NCBI GenBank assembly: GCA_013397435.1
Contig: VZRG01002090.1
Location: 1,749-65,748 of the forward strand
From: Erythrocercus mccallii
Taxonomy: Eukaryota; Chordata; Aves; Passeriformes; Dicruridae
Length of the DNA stretch: 64,000 nucleotides
Reading direction: 5' to 3'
The position numbers and the translations under genes were made by a program. Position 1 is the stretch's first letter. Each line of letters begins with the position of its first letter. This document shows positions 12,601 to 27,600 of the stretch, piece by piece. The notes under the pieces were generated by a model. It had not been told where the DNA came from and did no database searches. It saw only the letters and a list, made by a program, of their open reading frames with translations.

Positions 12601-15600
12601 TAGTGATAACTGAGCTTTTAGGATCAGTTCCAAATCAGACTTGTGTCACGTGTGTCTTTAAACATTTAGCTAGATTAACTTGTGATTTAATGTTAATTGC
12701 TAAGTTGGTTTACAAATTTCATGAAAAGTACAAAAGAAGGGGAAAATGAAGTATTAAATAACAGTAGAAGCATTAAGACTCTACTTAGGTATTTGCAAGG
12801 TATATTAAGTTCTTTATTTGTATGGCAATGCTTAGGTAGCGATTCTTAAGGTAGCTGTATGTGTACATGTACTTTTTAGTACCATGAATGGCTGTTGCTT
12901 AAAAATCTGTGGCTTTTTTTGCCTTATTGTCCTTTCTGCCTTTTTTTTTTTGGCATTTTCCTGTATGTTATAGATGTAGTTATTACTTCAGCTGCTTACA
13001 CGTGTGAGTACTCCACTTGTCATAGTATAAGATGATTTCTGAAAAGGCTTGAGCAGACGTGCATGGATGCAGACCAAATGGGTGTCTACAAGGTCCAGCC
13101 TAGGCATCGTTAATAGGAAATGGCTGACATGCAGCTGCCTTGGAGATTTTACTGCCATACACATTCCTCCAGCTTATACATTAAATACCACAACATTTTG
13201 ACGTGGACTTCACTTTGTATTTTAAACTCCTTTGTGTACAAGTAAACTTTGGTCAGAAGTATTTTCTCTAGTACTGTCTAGCTTTTCACATTCTGTAGTC
13301 TGATAATTACTTAAGTATTTAGTTAAGGGATTTGAGGCATAGGAACATCTCACATTTTCACTTTGTGTTGTTTTTACCATCCCCAAGTTTTACCCAAAAT
13401 CATACATGTGTTTAGACTGAGTTCACTCTCATACGGTTGTGTTCATTTTATATTTTTCACATCACTGCATTCGGTGAATTATTATTGTTCCCACTGTAAC
13501 TGCAAAGGAGCAGCTCCAAATTCCTCTAGAACAGGTCAGTACTTTTTGCCTTTTAGCAATGCACTTGTTGAAGATTAGCGACTCAGAAGTGTCCCTTGAG
13601 AGAGAACCACAGAACACCAAGATTCACTCAATCTAATACTACAATTCTTTATGTGAAAGTGGGAGAGACAGTGTGGGTGTGAAAGTGTGGTGTAACACTG
13701 CTTTTGTCTGTATGCTGGAAAGCTAAGAGCTCTTGAGCTTTGCAGTACTGCTGAGTCTCATATTAAAAAGAAAAATGAAAAAAAAAATTGAACATACCAC
13801 AGAGAAAACTGTATAAACTAACTCTCAGCTTCTCTAACAGACTGTATAATGCCTCTACATTTACATCACATTGAACTATATTAGATGAAACTTTAAAGTG
13901 AAATGTAATCCTATGGTAAAACGAATTCTCAGTAAGGAACCAAGAAAAAATGTTTATCTCCTGAGCAATGAAATGTTTTACTGCACCTGAAGTGTGGAAG
14001 TTACAGCCTTTAGATGTTATGCTTTTGCTTACAAAGGAGTAGCCAACAGCTGCTTCCCCCTCCCGCCACTGACAGCATAAAAATAGTGTCTAACCATTAC
14101 TCAGTCTATTGTATGAAGTTTCAACAATGTTGATAACTTGCATTTCTTGTCTTGTCTACTGGCACAGTGACAAGTATGCATGTTTGGTGTTACCCAGACT
14201 GTAAAAGTGAGTGCTGGATGGATAATATGAAACTGGAGACAGAGCTGAATTGTTTATATACATACAGGAAGGAGGGCAGGTTTTGTCTCTGCTTGTCTAG
14301 TGTTTGCCTCTCGCTCACCTATTCAACAGTTCAGAGCACTAGAAAAAGCAGGAAAGAGAATTTAATCTTTGACTGCTTTCAGAAGAGTAATTCAGTCAAT
14401 TTCTTACAGCCAAGTGTAAAGCTGTTAGTCTGTCTCTATTTTGTATCTGCAGTAATCCATGGGTTTCCAGGAGAACAGAATCATCAAACCTTCAGTAATG
14501 CTTCCAGCTTTTTCAGTGTGCCTTTTCTTCTGAACATCTGCTGCAAACATAGACGCAGAGTACTTTACTCATTCAAATTTGCATTCCAAAACCCAAATGT
14601 GAATATAAGAAAAAGAATCTGACATCAGAATTCCTCCTTATGCAAAATAACCTTGGGGTTTTTTTGTGTGTGTGTTTTTTTTTTTTTTAAGGAGTTACAG
14701 AACTCTGTAAAAGCATGTAATATCTCTTTGTTCTGGTTAAAAGTAACAAAAATCTACTTATTTGCCTGACAGCTAAGCCACATCAATCCAGTGACAAAAG
14801 TGTAATTTAGAATGAACAAGACAGTACTGGTGAGCACATTGATGTGAAGAAGTTCCTTTTTGTTTCTGTGTACAGCTTGTAACTTGGAACACTTTTTCTA
14901 TTTGTATACAGATTTGTATACAGCCAGTTTTTCAGTGCCAAGAATGTTCCTTTCATACACTACAAAGTTCTGGCAACAGCACAACTCCTTTTTCTGGCAG
15001 GGGCTTTGTATGTGCTTGAGAGTTAAATCCTTCTACTTCTTTTCTGCTTCATCTCCCCCACATGCTTTCATTTCTTGACCTTCAGTTGCACTAAACTAAT
15101 TTTCAAGAGCACAGTTTGACCTAATTGCTTAGCAGAGTATGATCATGGAGAAACCCATATACTGTCTGATAACCCTGTGGTAATAACTTCTTTAAAGGCA
15201 TGTGCTCCTCTGAAAGAAGAAGAGCACATTGATTGCAGGGAGGGCTGTATGCTGATGCTGTCTGTGGAGGATTTAGCAGCTGCAAGATCTTTCTTTTCTT
15301 TTGTAGTCTGAAATACCTTTGCCATGCACCTTTTCTTCTGGGAAAACGCTATCCTCCCTGCACAGCATTTCAGAGAGACAAACTCTTGCATCTGTGCCTG
15401 TGTTTCTCCACATTGTTTTTTATAAGGCTTACATGCAGGTATAATATTAATTTGAAATGCACTCATAATTTGGAAGCAGGTAATGAGTAAGAGACCAGAA
15501 GTCAAAGTAGAACAAGAAATACAATTACAGCTATTAACCACCATGTTCTGAAAAAGTTCAAAGCACAGCAGCAAGCAAATGTAGGAGGAAGAGAGGGAGT

Positions 15601-18600
15601 ACGATTGCCTCATGTCAGCTGTGCCTTCCTCAGCTGCACCTTGCTGCAAACCTTCTGGTGCCTTTTCAATACTCGTGGTACTTTCTGTTTAGCTCATCAG
15701 GGCCATCTCTAAAAAAACTTGAAGCTGTGTGCTGCTGCAGAGTGAAGCTCTCATCTTTTGAAACCTGTGTTACCTGCCCCTGTTCCTTGCGTTGATGAAT
15801 GTGGGGCTACACTGTGACAGTCCTATGCTGTGAAGAGTCTCTTAATGGTTTAAGCTGTGTGTAACAGTAACATAAATGAGTCAAGTGAAGAAATGTTTTC
15901 TCTGCCTCCTTTGTAAGGCAGATGGAAATTACTTGCAAGTTCCTTGTGTATGTCTAGCTGTACTAAAACAAGCCACAAATTAAGTGGAGGCACCGGAGTT
16001 TTCAAGCTTATGGAGTAGCCTAGCGACAGGAAAATTTACTTGCTGAATTAAGACCTTCACTGTCAAGTAGGAAGTGTTTTAGGATAATTGAAGCTGATGA
16101 TCTGCGAAGTACGGTGCTAGGAAGGCCATAATTGTTTCCTGGCTGCTATTGGATTCATTTGCTAAGTAAAATAATTGCAAGATATTAATTTTTATCTTTT
16201 CTTGGAGGATTGATTGTGCCTCTGTAGATTTCATTGTGTGAATCACATGGAATTCAAAGCAAGAACTTTGAATTGAATAGTATTTGACTTGTAGCACTTA
16301 GTAGTAACCTTCATGCTATCATCATGACTGCTTTTTGCAGGAAAAAGCTGAGGTGTGAGAGCTCTTCTGACTGTTGCTTTCATTTGAAAACTAGTAAGCA
16401 AACTATAATTTTTTTGTTTGTGTTCCAGTATTAGATGGTTTTCCTGTCTTTTTTGTAACTTCTTTTTTAAAAAGTTAGGGCCATTAGGGTGCCCACTTCT
16501 AGTGTCATGTGCGTACTGCATGCTGTGTGTTGTCAAGGATGTCTTTTAAATTAATATTAGTCATTTTGTACAATGCTATTGATCTGTAATTTATGCCATA
16601 AAGTTTACAGCCCATGGCCCTTTAGCATACAATGTTAAGTACTCTTGTAGCAGGTCTTTTAGAAATAATGAGAGGTAAAGGCAAGTGGGAATATATTTGT
16701 AAGGGAGGTGATTCCCTTTTTTTCTTGAAAATAGAAGTGGAGGGGAAGAGGTCTGCGTGGCTGTTTATAGAGACATGCAGGATGTATGGTAGTTGTGTTT
16801 CTTGGTTTTTCTTCCATTTTTACCACACATGTAGATTGTACAGTTATTGACATATTTTGGGAGGTCTAGTGTTTAGTCAGCTGTGCAAAATTACTTAATA
16901 AGGAAGTTCTATTCCTTCACTCAATTCTCTGTTCATTTGGAAGGACTATGAATTTTTAAGCTACTTTTAACATGTTTCATTTAAACAGAGCTTTATTTTA
17001 TCTGCTAAGTAATGTTATCTTTAATACTTTTTATGGCTGATGGTTTTTCATACATTCTCAAGAATGACAAGTAGCTGCCATTAAAAAAAGGATCTTTTGA
17101 AAGAATTAGACATGAAACACTAGGAAAAAAAGATAACATTTTGTGGTATCTATTGAACTGAGAATTGAATCCACTCTCTAGGGAAAGGGATGAGCATTAT
17201 GGCTATGGTTACTACTATCACTTTTTGATAGTTGTAAAATGTGCATGAGAGTATTTGGGTTGCACGTGCCTGCATGGAGGTAGTTATAACACATTTCTCA
17301 GATACACAAGGTAGCCTTACACTGGCATCAGAGCAGGTTTATTCTAGTTTTGCTGTAGGTATTTATAATGGCTTATCCTGTGTAGTGTGAAATGGGGACT
17401 GCTTTAACGAAAGCAAAGAACTGCATGTTTCAGGTGTGCTGCCTGGAGTGCTAGTCTTCACCTTATCTTTTCAGTAGATTCCCTGTATTTCAAGACTGGA
17501 CAGGGAAGAAGCTGGTTTAATCTTTGTAAAGCTCAGACTATGTTGTTAAGCACATTTGACAGCTTGTTTGTGTGTGTAGCTTTTTAAAAATCGTGTTCTA
17601 CCCATTGTTCTTCCTTCTCTTTCTTCCTCCTTGTGTTAAAGTTCAGTTGTTTCTGTATTCCATCAGAAGCAACACATCACTGCCTTCTGGTTTGTCTTGG
17701 ATGTTATATTTGCTTTTTGCCCTCTGCACTTTGGCAGCTATTCAATCTCAACATGATATTCTCTTCCTGCTGCCTGTTGGATATTTTCCTTGACTTTATC
17801 TCCAAATGTCAAAATGCACCATGCTGTCCTTAATCACTCAATAAACAGACATGAGCTGAGATTTTCCAGGATGTTGAAAGGTTGAAAACATCTTCAGGTT
17901 TAGTTTGAAAGCATCTCCTTTGCCTCTGCTGTGCTTTTTATTTTCTTCATTAGAAAGTTGACTTGTGCAGTAACAAACTCACCTTGGTACACAGCAAATT
18001 CCTGTCAGCTGAGTTTTGTGGTTGCTTTTTTCTCAAAGTTGATACAGCTCTTTTAACCAAAAGTTATTGGAATATTAAAAAACGAAAGATCCAAACCTCT
18101 CAACACCTCAGCTTAAAAATTAGTCACAAGATAATTGTGAAGCTGGGATCATGATCATCAGAAAACATAGTGAAATCTTATGTGTATTAATTTTTAGATT
18201 GCTAATTACCAATATTTATCTTAGTTATTCATAAGTAACTGATGGAAAATTTCATTTCTCTGTAGACATTTAGAATTTTCATATTTTTGTACCACCTTCA
18301 CTTCTAAACAGAGAGAGAACATGTTAGAGGCCCTTTCCACAATGCCTTGTGCTGCAGAATTTTCACTGTTCTAGCAATCCAGCCCAACAAATGTTTATAC
18401 ACTGTATGATGTTAATATGAAAATTAGTTAAACTGAATTGTGGAAAAATACTATTTTGGGAGGACTATGAGTGGAAAAAAATATAAATCAATAATAAATT
18501 GCATAGAGAAGTCTCATATTGGTCTCAATAGTACTACTATCTACACTAATTCTATGTGCTCTCCTGATTTACTTTAGATATTTGTTTAAAGTATGGCCTA

Positions 18601-21600
18601 CATAGGCTTTAACTTTGGAGCGGAGCTTAAAATTCAAAAGAGCTATGATTATCCCTGCTTTCAGTTCTTGGAGTTCTAGTAGTACCTTTTTTGTACAACT
18701 CTGGTGGTATTGACTGAAGTTTATTCCTTCTGCTAGTCATGTGGCGGATGGGGAAGAGAGTCTCAGCATTATAGCACGCAAAATCATGTGAGGCCAGAAA
18801 AAGTGACTGTTTCATGGTGACTGCCTGGTTCCTGTGTGATTATCCCTTTCCTGCAGCATCTGCAGAAGAGGGCAGTGTTCTTTGTGCTCACTGTAATTCC
18901 AGTGACCCTGTACTTGCAGTTTGAGAACACTATGTTTGTGCTTAGGTAGTGCTAGTGGTTCGCTTCTGCAGCCCACTCACTGTGTGCCACCATCTTTCAT
19001 GTGGGTGCTGCTTCAAGCCCTTCTGTCATCTAGTTTAATCTTATTATGTTCCCACCTCTGATAAACTGTCTTCTTTTAGCACCATGCTGACATGGTTGTG
19101 TGCAAGGGTGTCTTACAACTGCCTGGTAACTTGTTCCTTGCAGCTGCTACTGGATTGCATCTTCCAAAGGGACCTGCATTTTAGAGAAACCTTTGTTGGA
19201 GGTGTTGATATTCATTGTCAAATCAATTTATATTTGCATCCCTGACAAAGGTTGTGTCTGGCAGTTTGCAGCAATGCCTGTTCTTACCTTGTTCACTCTC
19301 AAGGGGAAGGCTAGACTCACACATGTATTGAGATTTCAGCTTGTTTACTCAAGTGTTCTTTGATTCAGTTTGAGATAAATTTTCTCTGATGCTGAAATTT
19401 GGTTTAGCTTTGGGTTTTTTGGTTGTTTTTTTAATTTCCATGCTTTGAGAAAGCTATCAAAAAGAGCAGTAAGTATCTTCAGTTGTACATAGTGAATGCA
19501 TTGAGAATGGCAGTGAATTTAAGCCTAAAAGCTGTTTATAAAACAGCTGAGACTCATTGGTGGTGTTGCCAAGACAATGAAAATTAATTCAAAAGCTTTT
19601 CTGAGTTTTTGTGTGATTGTACAGTTTCAGAAGGGAAGGTGTTGGAGGATTCCCTATTCCATTTGACAGATTTTCATGTCAAGCCTACAAAGTGATTTTT
19701 GACTGCCAGCCCTGCAGTAGTGTACTTGCAGCAGCTGAGCTCAGCTCTCTGCCTGTCACCACCAACACACTATCACTTCTGCCAGCTAGACAGTCTTATA
19801 GTTACACTTGGAGTAACACCTGTGCAAAGTCATTAATTGCTAAAAGAATTTCACTGATGTCGCTCTAGGAAACAGGAAGAGAGCAGTCTGTATTTGCTGG
19901 CAGTCTTTTTTTGTTTTGCTTCTGAAAACTCATGTTCCTTCCGGCACATTGTTGGCATTCAGCCATGCGAAAGCTGTGAGGCCAAAGCAGCTCTTGCTGC
20001 CAGAGAAACACCTGACCTGTGTGGGGAAGGAAGACTTTAACATGGAATTGTTGCTCTGCAGATACAAACTTGGGTGCCCCTAGGTTTTTCTGGACAGGCT
20101 ACCAAGATCACCATTAGTTTTTTTGTGGCCACCGAGGAGTAGCCACATGTTTGCTCCCAGCTGGTCAGAGTAAATAGATGGCTGAGCTAGCCCTAACAAA
20201 ACAGTCTTTCGTGCAGTGACAGAGTCCATCCTGAATTGCACACCAGCACACTTGCCTTCCTGACATGTTATGAGGCACTTTGCTTCCAAGTGTATGACAG
20301 TCAAGGGCAGTTAAGAAACCAAGATATCCTGGGAGCCCAGTGTTACTTTCTTTGGGCAAATGGGGGTTGGCTTTTTTGCTCCAAACTCCCAAACTACATA
20401 ACAATAAAGAGGGTCCCCTGTTATGGCAGGTGTGTGCCACCTGGCATAGAGGGCAGTGGGGCAGCAATGCCTGTGGCGGGCTGCCTGCTGCACCCTTGGC
20501 TCTTGCCAGCCAAATTCTTGTTGCATTCCATGGTGCATGCTGGGCTCTTAGCAGCTGTCCCAGCAGAAGGAAGTGATCCAGAGGTGATAATGACCCCATC
20601 TGTGCATCATCTCCCTGGCACCGGTGAGGGCCTGCCTCAGGACTCCCAGCTCTGCCAGGGGGATGATGCTTCAGGAGCTCCTGATTACTGCAGGGAAGAA
20701 GCTTCCAGCTAGAAGCATTTCTAGCATCCAGCATCTTGGAACTTGGTGAAATTGACCAAGCAGCCAGAATAGTTTCAGAAACATGGCAGTGTAGAGGGAT
20801 AGCAGGATTCTGGTTTGCGTTTTGCATGCTGAACAACTAAGTACAAAGTGGCCTTGAGGCAGGTTACTGAGGCACCATTAATAGGAAGGGAGCCATCCTG
20901 CAAAACGCTGGGCTCTCTCCTGGCTTCCTGGAGCTACATTTGAGTGCTGACTTCCTGACAAGTTGCTGCTGCTGCCTTCTTTAGTTGGACATGAGAACTT
21001 TATGAGCGCTGAAACAAGAAAATGCCACTTACTACACTGTTGCTGACAGCACAGGTTTTCTTACCCAGTATAATAAATCCTTCTTAAAAGATCTCTTTAC
21101 CTAGAATAAAAAAGGTCTATTAAAATTTGTTGTTCTTCATCACACTGTTTTGCACTGCCGTTTGTGGCAAATGTACTGCCACACTGGTCTCTTTCTGGTA
21201 GCTCGTCCATCTCATTTCCCTGTGTAAAGAACTAAGAGAAAGCCCCAATAAGAGCAATTTTCATTTGACACTTTTAACATGAAAAAGAACAAAATGAAGC
21301 TTGTCACCAGGGGAGAGCACATCATTTGGCCTCCCTGAGACAGTTTGTGTTGGACTGGAAAGCTGGTGGCTGGCAGTAGGAAAGGCAAGCTGCTTACAGT
21401 GGGGTAAACACTGTAAGCACTCCCCTTTCTGGCACAGGGGGTCTGTGCAGCAGTCACGAGGCACATGGTCCTCTGACACAGTGTTTTTATTGGAGAGTTG
21501 GGCTTCTGTGAATGAAACAATAGAAGTGCATGCTAAGTGAAACCTTGTTCCACGTAATGTTTCGAGTAGATGAAACTTAAGCAGATAAATGTCGCTTAAT

Positions 21601-24600
21601 GGCGGAAGAAGGAAGGAAATGTGTGAATAGAATTTGTATTCTTGAGGCCAAAATAAAATACCTTTCTGAACTGGATTTGTAACAAAAAAATCAGCAAAAA
21701 TTAATTACACCATTGTTTGCACTAGTAGAGCTTGTGTCATTTCTGTTTCCTTTGTCAAGGAAGCAACAATACAAGATCATTTCAGGAATCTATTCAGTTT
21801 AATATTTGAAATCTTAACTTGAAAAGTCTGTGTCTAGAAAATCAAAGATCAAAGTAGGCTGTGGTTTGGGAAGTGAAATATTTCAGGGTTGTGTTTTATT
21901 TCCATGTGCAAAACTATGTATTAACTACAACAAATATATCTTCCATAAAGCAAACTGTCAATTGTGGACAACTCTTTTTTTTTTAAATTAGAATACCATA
22001 TACTGCAGAAACATCTGACCACAACTTTTCAAACTTTTTTCCCCAAAGTTTACAGCTTTGATGCAGGGTTAAAATCAACTAAAAGCCCTTTATACCTTTC
22101 CAGCATGTGTACAGTACTCATCCCTAAGCCTCTGAAATCCTTAAAGTAAACAGTTAACACTTTCAGGAAGTGAATTTTAGTTAATGTTTGAGGAAGTTAT
22201 AATAGCAAAGAGAATGCAGTAAAATACCTCTAGAAGGATGGAGAGGGAACTAATGTGCAGAGAAAGTTCATTGGAAATACTGAAATGCCACTGGGTGGCT
22301 GGTTCTGCTTTTTTCCCAGGGCCTTGCACATATTCAGTTTACATGCAGGGGACTCCTGAGTAAAAGCAACATGAGGATATATATATATGATATATGTATT
22401 CTGTATATCACTGCTGGTGATAGCAGTAAGAAAGAAGCTCACAACTCCTTACTTATACCTGACTCTTAGGTGGGATGGATTTGGATACTGCTCTCTACAA
22501 GAATACTACCCTCTTGTCTGAAAGCTGTAATGAAAAGACAGCTTTCTGGAAAAATACACTCATCCAAGCCCCATTTACAAAGTAATTTATTAATTCAAAA
22601 ATCATTGCTTTGTTTTGGAGCTGTATCTAAAAACACTTTATCCCTCCTCCAAACATCTCCAAGTTAGTGCACATGTTTATCTCTGGTGCAGTACTGCTTA
22701 GCCATAGCTTATGAAGCACAAAGGTGAAGGATGGCAAAGCTAGGTTATGTAAGTCAGTTACAATTCTACACTGCAAAATTATACAGAAGTGCAACTTGAT
22801 TAAAACCATAATTTCTAAAGTGCTTCCTTGTAATTTGGGCAGTCCTTTTCTCTCAGCCCTTGTAAAAGGAAGAAAAGCTTTGAACTTCAGCCTGCACTGA
22901 CTGTTAAGCTGAAGTCCATGTGAATGTGTTTTCATTCTGATGCCTAACTCTTCATCTGAGTAGGGAGGGCTGGAATTGATGCATTAGAGTCTCTTGGAGA
23001 CTGACTGAATTACTGTAGAAAATGAAACTTATCAGTAATGATAGCAATTCTAAATATGCAACTGTTTGGATGACAAATCTCCTTAGTCAAAATCAAACGT
23101 AGAAAAAATATCTCTATTTTGATAAAGAAGCTGAATTTTAGAAAACCACTTATTTTTAATAATGCTGATATGGACTTGCAACTTTATTTTCCTTGTTTAC
23201 AGCTGTATTAATTATCACTGCTAATATTCTTTGAGCGTACTCCTTGCATTAATAAAAGTGTCTGCATTGGTTACAACAGTCTTTCCTTCAATGTAATAGT
23301 TTTCCTAGTTTTCATAAAGATCATTGAAGTAGGTGGGGACTTCTGACTGCTTTAGAATACTGACTGCTGAAGTCAGAAATGGAGGCATTGTTAGGTCAAA
23401 TCTTACACACAGGAGAGAGCTTCTGTGCACAACATCCAGTTACAGAAGTGGGATGTCTTCATGCTCTAGCTTTATACTTTATATAAACCATCTCTAGAAA
23501 TCACTTAATCCATTTCTCTGCTTTAAAAGATCAACTCAGCTACCTTTAAATATAAAGAAAGGTTAATGGTATTCTCTGCATAACTAACACTGAAAAATGA
23601 AACGTTCAGTGCTCTTTTCTTAACTAAATGCATACTGCTTTTTTTATGATGAGTCAAAGTAAATTCTTATAGGTAGAAAACATGTTAAAAACATTCAAGG
23701 AATGTTTGATGTTTTTTGAGAGAAAGTGTATGCTACTAGGAATTTGGAATACAAATGGATAGAATCCTAAAGGATAATGGTAGTATTGCTATTTTATTTC
23801 ATGCAATGAAAGAGATCCAATAGATGAATAAGATGATGATACATCTGTTTCTTATATTAACTTGATACAAGCTTTTTAATTTTCAGTGATCTGTTCTTAT
23901 TTCTCATTTAAGTTCTGAAAAAGTTAGCTAATCAGACCTATAAAAACTTGATGTTTTCCTGTCTTCTCAAATTCCATCTAGAAGTCTAACTGGGAACCTC
24001 ATTCTTGTTCCACAAGGAGCACTTATGTAAATAAAATGCGTGCTTAACCTGGGCCCACGTAATTATTCAGCAGTCATGCTCCAAATTTGCTGTCTCTCGA
24101 CAGCACTTCCAAATCCTACCAAAGGAAGAGAACACTGTGTTTTTAATTAAGTGAGCTGGTTTTGGCACCGATGATTTTCATCCATTATTTTCACAAATAT
24201 GCTGTGATTGTTGCTGCAGTACAAAGTTCTAATAGAATGTATTTCCACATTGAACAAACCAATATCAAAGTAATAAGTAATAAGCAGCAATCTTCAGAAA
24301 CATTTTAACATAAAGCTCTGTAGATTGAATTGCTAGGTTCATATCCTTCCTCTAAGGAAAGGGGTTAGATACAGTTACAGGGATTTGGCTAGAAGTTAGC
24401 TACATAAAAAGAAAAATAAAATGCTTGTCACTGTCTTTTCTTCCCCCTTCAGTGATTGAATCTGTACTATGCTCTCAGATTGGACCGCATACAGGTGCTG
24501 CAGTCTTCTCTGTCTTCAGAGTTAGATCTGTATACATGCAGTACCTCAAAGAAAAATTATTTTAGTGTGTTTTTGGATAATTGTGCCATTTAGTTCAGTC

Positions 24601-27600
24601 ATGGTGAGACTGTTGATAAAGAGAAGAAGTAAGAAAAACTAAACCTAACCTGAAGGAGTTATATTTACATCTTCAGAAGAGTAGTGGATTGAAATTAGAA
24701 AAGAAATGTGAAACGTCATACATAACAGAACTTCTGTGAGTGAAATAGCTTGACAAATGCAGGAACTTCAGATTGTTTGTACTTTAAATGCAGCAGTACT
24801 TAAAATGAACTGAAATGAACCCAAAAGAAAGTGGGTAGGTTAATGTCCAAGAATTTCCCACTGAGATACTATTGCTTAAGGAACAAAATTTTTTATATAT
24901 ATACATGTGAGAATGGGGGGATGTAGGGGAGGGGGAAACAGTTTCTATATTGATGCTGGTTATACAGCAAGATTTGTGGATTAATCCTTTTAACCATGTT
25001 GCAGATTGATGGGTAACTGTGTGATGTGCCATCTGCTTAACTGTTTTAACATCTGTTAAGTCAAACTTAGTCTTTGTGCATATTTGCTTTTACTTTTTAT
25101 TTATTCATTAAAAGACTTCTAACAAGTAGTAATTAAGCTATCTAAATAAAAGGGAGTAAATAACCTTGAAAGCAGCAGAATTGTATTTTTAATGAGGTAT
25201 GTAGAAGCTTCAAATTAATAACGTAGGCTACTGTTTTTTTCCTTCTTTGGTAGATTAAAGTATTTGTCTAAAACTGTGTGTATTAACTTGAACATGCAGT
25301 GACTCCATCAATTTCATACATCTATAGCTGAGAACATGATAGGTTCTGTCTACATACTGAATAACCCTACTGCTTATTAAAAGTACTGGGTGAGTGTGAA
25401 CATCATGTTTGGGATTCAGAACCCTGTTTAATCCAGAGTGTAACTGTTTAAACAGAAGTGTAATTGTCAGGGTGGTTTGGGTTTGGTTGAGGTTTTGTTC
25501 AGTTTTGTTTTTCTTGTGCTTTGCCATTTTATTGTGAAGGTGAGCTAGGTAAGTTGGAAAGAAATCAAGTGTCAAGAGAGAACATAGGATAGGCAGCAAG
25601 AGAGTTATTTGGAAAAGGGCATCTCTCCAAATCTCTCTCATTCGTCTCTCATTAGGAAAGACTTTTTGGGGCGTACTGATTCATTTTTTTAATTGAGTTT
25701 CAGGAAGCAATGTGAATACCTGGCCACCATGCTGGAGTCAGATGAATGTGTAAGGACAGGAAGGAGCAATAACAATGAGAGCAGAGATGAAAGGAACGAG
25801 TAGAAATTTGTAGTTTTTCCAAGGTTTGGACAACAATGTCTTGAAGACCAAGATTTAGTGAGGTGCAAGACTTGTATATAGTGAGATACAGCACTTGCAA
25901 GTGCTGACGCAGCAGATGAAGGTGGAGGTCTTAAAAATCTGGAATTAAGACAGCTGAGTGAGGGAAAATAAGTATGGGGACTGACACTGGTGAAAGTCAT
26001 TAGAAGGAAACCTTTCTGTTGTATTAAAAGAGCACAGTGAATGGGATCAAGAGGATTGAAGCTGGTAAACATCAGAGATAAATAACCTATGAAACCATAC
26101 ATCTTGTTCAAAAGTTAGTTTTAATAAAAAGTGAAAGGCGAACAAGTTGTGTTTCATGTGTATTGTAGAATTTTGACCAATAAAGACTACAAACCACACA
26201 GCAGAAGGAATGGAGCACATAGCACAGTGTTGCATCTGTTGCCAGGGTGGTGAGAGAGAGCAAGGCTAGTGTATCCCAGCATTGTAACCAGGGAACCCAG
26301 TCATCGCTGTACAGGGAGAAAGGACAGGAGAGTGAATACTAGGAGGTGCTATGCTCCAAACCCTTTTAAATCTTGGACTTGTCAGGTTTGTTGCCACTAC
26401 CATTATTTCTAATCAGGAGGTGGAATAAACTCATGAAATGGTTGCAGCTGTGTGTTAAAAGTAACAAAACACTTTATTCAAAGTCTTCATTTGAAAGCAG
26501 ACACGGTGTTACATTAAACAGATGGGCACTATTTCTGTGAGTCTTCAATTGCTTCCTGGAATGATTCTATTGTATCAGTGTTGAAAAGAGAAATTTACCC
26601 AGAGAAATAGTTTGAAGAATTCTGTGTGATTTCTTAAATCTTCTCATCTACTCACTGGCATTAAGTTTTACACTTTTAGATAGCATTTTGTGTGAAGTTG
26701 TGTCACGTCTTGATCATAAGGTAGTGATTTCATGTGTGGGTTTTTTTAATTTACTTTGCACATGAGTTTTATATATATCCCTCTTTTATTGAATATGAAC
26801 AAGAAAATTTTAATGTTTACTTCTAATACTTTTTAATACTTTTAATAAGAAAGACAACTTGGGAAAACAGAAATCAAATTAGTTTTACAGTTATCTAAAT
26901 TGAGGGAAGTTGAGTCATTGGAAGTTTTTCTTGCCCTTAAAAAAGATGAAAAGTTAATAAAAATGTTTACCTGAATTTAAGACTAACTAAGGAGGCATAT
27001 AGAAATACAAAATCTCATCAACATCAAAGGTCAAGCTTAAGGACTGATCAGAGGCTTAAAGATGCACGTTTCTTGCACAGCATTTTCTTTTCTTCTTGCA
27101 GAGTGGTTTCTCAAGGACTTAGTGAATTTTCTATTACATTATTGAGTTGTTACCTGCCAGTTTGAGTGTATAGATGGTAACTGTTATTTAAAGTCTGAGA
27201 TAACCTTCATTGTCTAATATTTTTAAACAATTATGAAATGCCTCTTCATAAGCCTTGACTGTCTCATAATTACATGCTTTGTGTGCTAGTTTAGGTAATA
27301 AATCTTTGTTGAAATACTGTATATATTGGAAAACAGAGCTTTCCATTCTTTGCTGTTACTCTCATATTCTTCTTCCTCATTCTTTTGAACAATGATATTT
27401 TTACATAGAGATAAATATGAGTTCAATGCAACTAAATTCTTCAGAAGAGATGTTCTTATGATTTGTTTATATTAAAGTTCTGGTACATGTTTCTGTTTTA
27501 ATGCTTTGTTGTAATTTAATACATTTGCTTTCATTTTGGCAATCAAAAGGGTCTTGACCATTAATAATTAATTTATAGATTCATATAATATGCTGAGTTT

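Noticed and set aside
14152..14622. Plus-strand frame of 156 codons in the large intron
   Set aside because: Cys/Ser/Phe-rich translation without domain pattern; not recognisable as a pseudogene or exon.
20165..20836. Long minus-strand open frame (223 codons) overlapping a plus-strand frame of 158 codons
   Set aside because: It lies in a GC-richer intron patch where stops are rarer. The translations show no domain, repeat or family pattern I know, and both strands are open over the same bases, which points to composition rather than coding.
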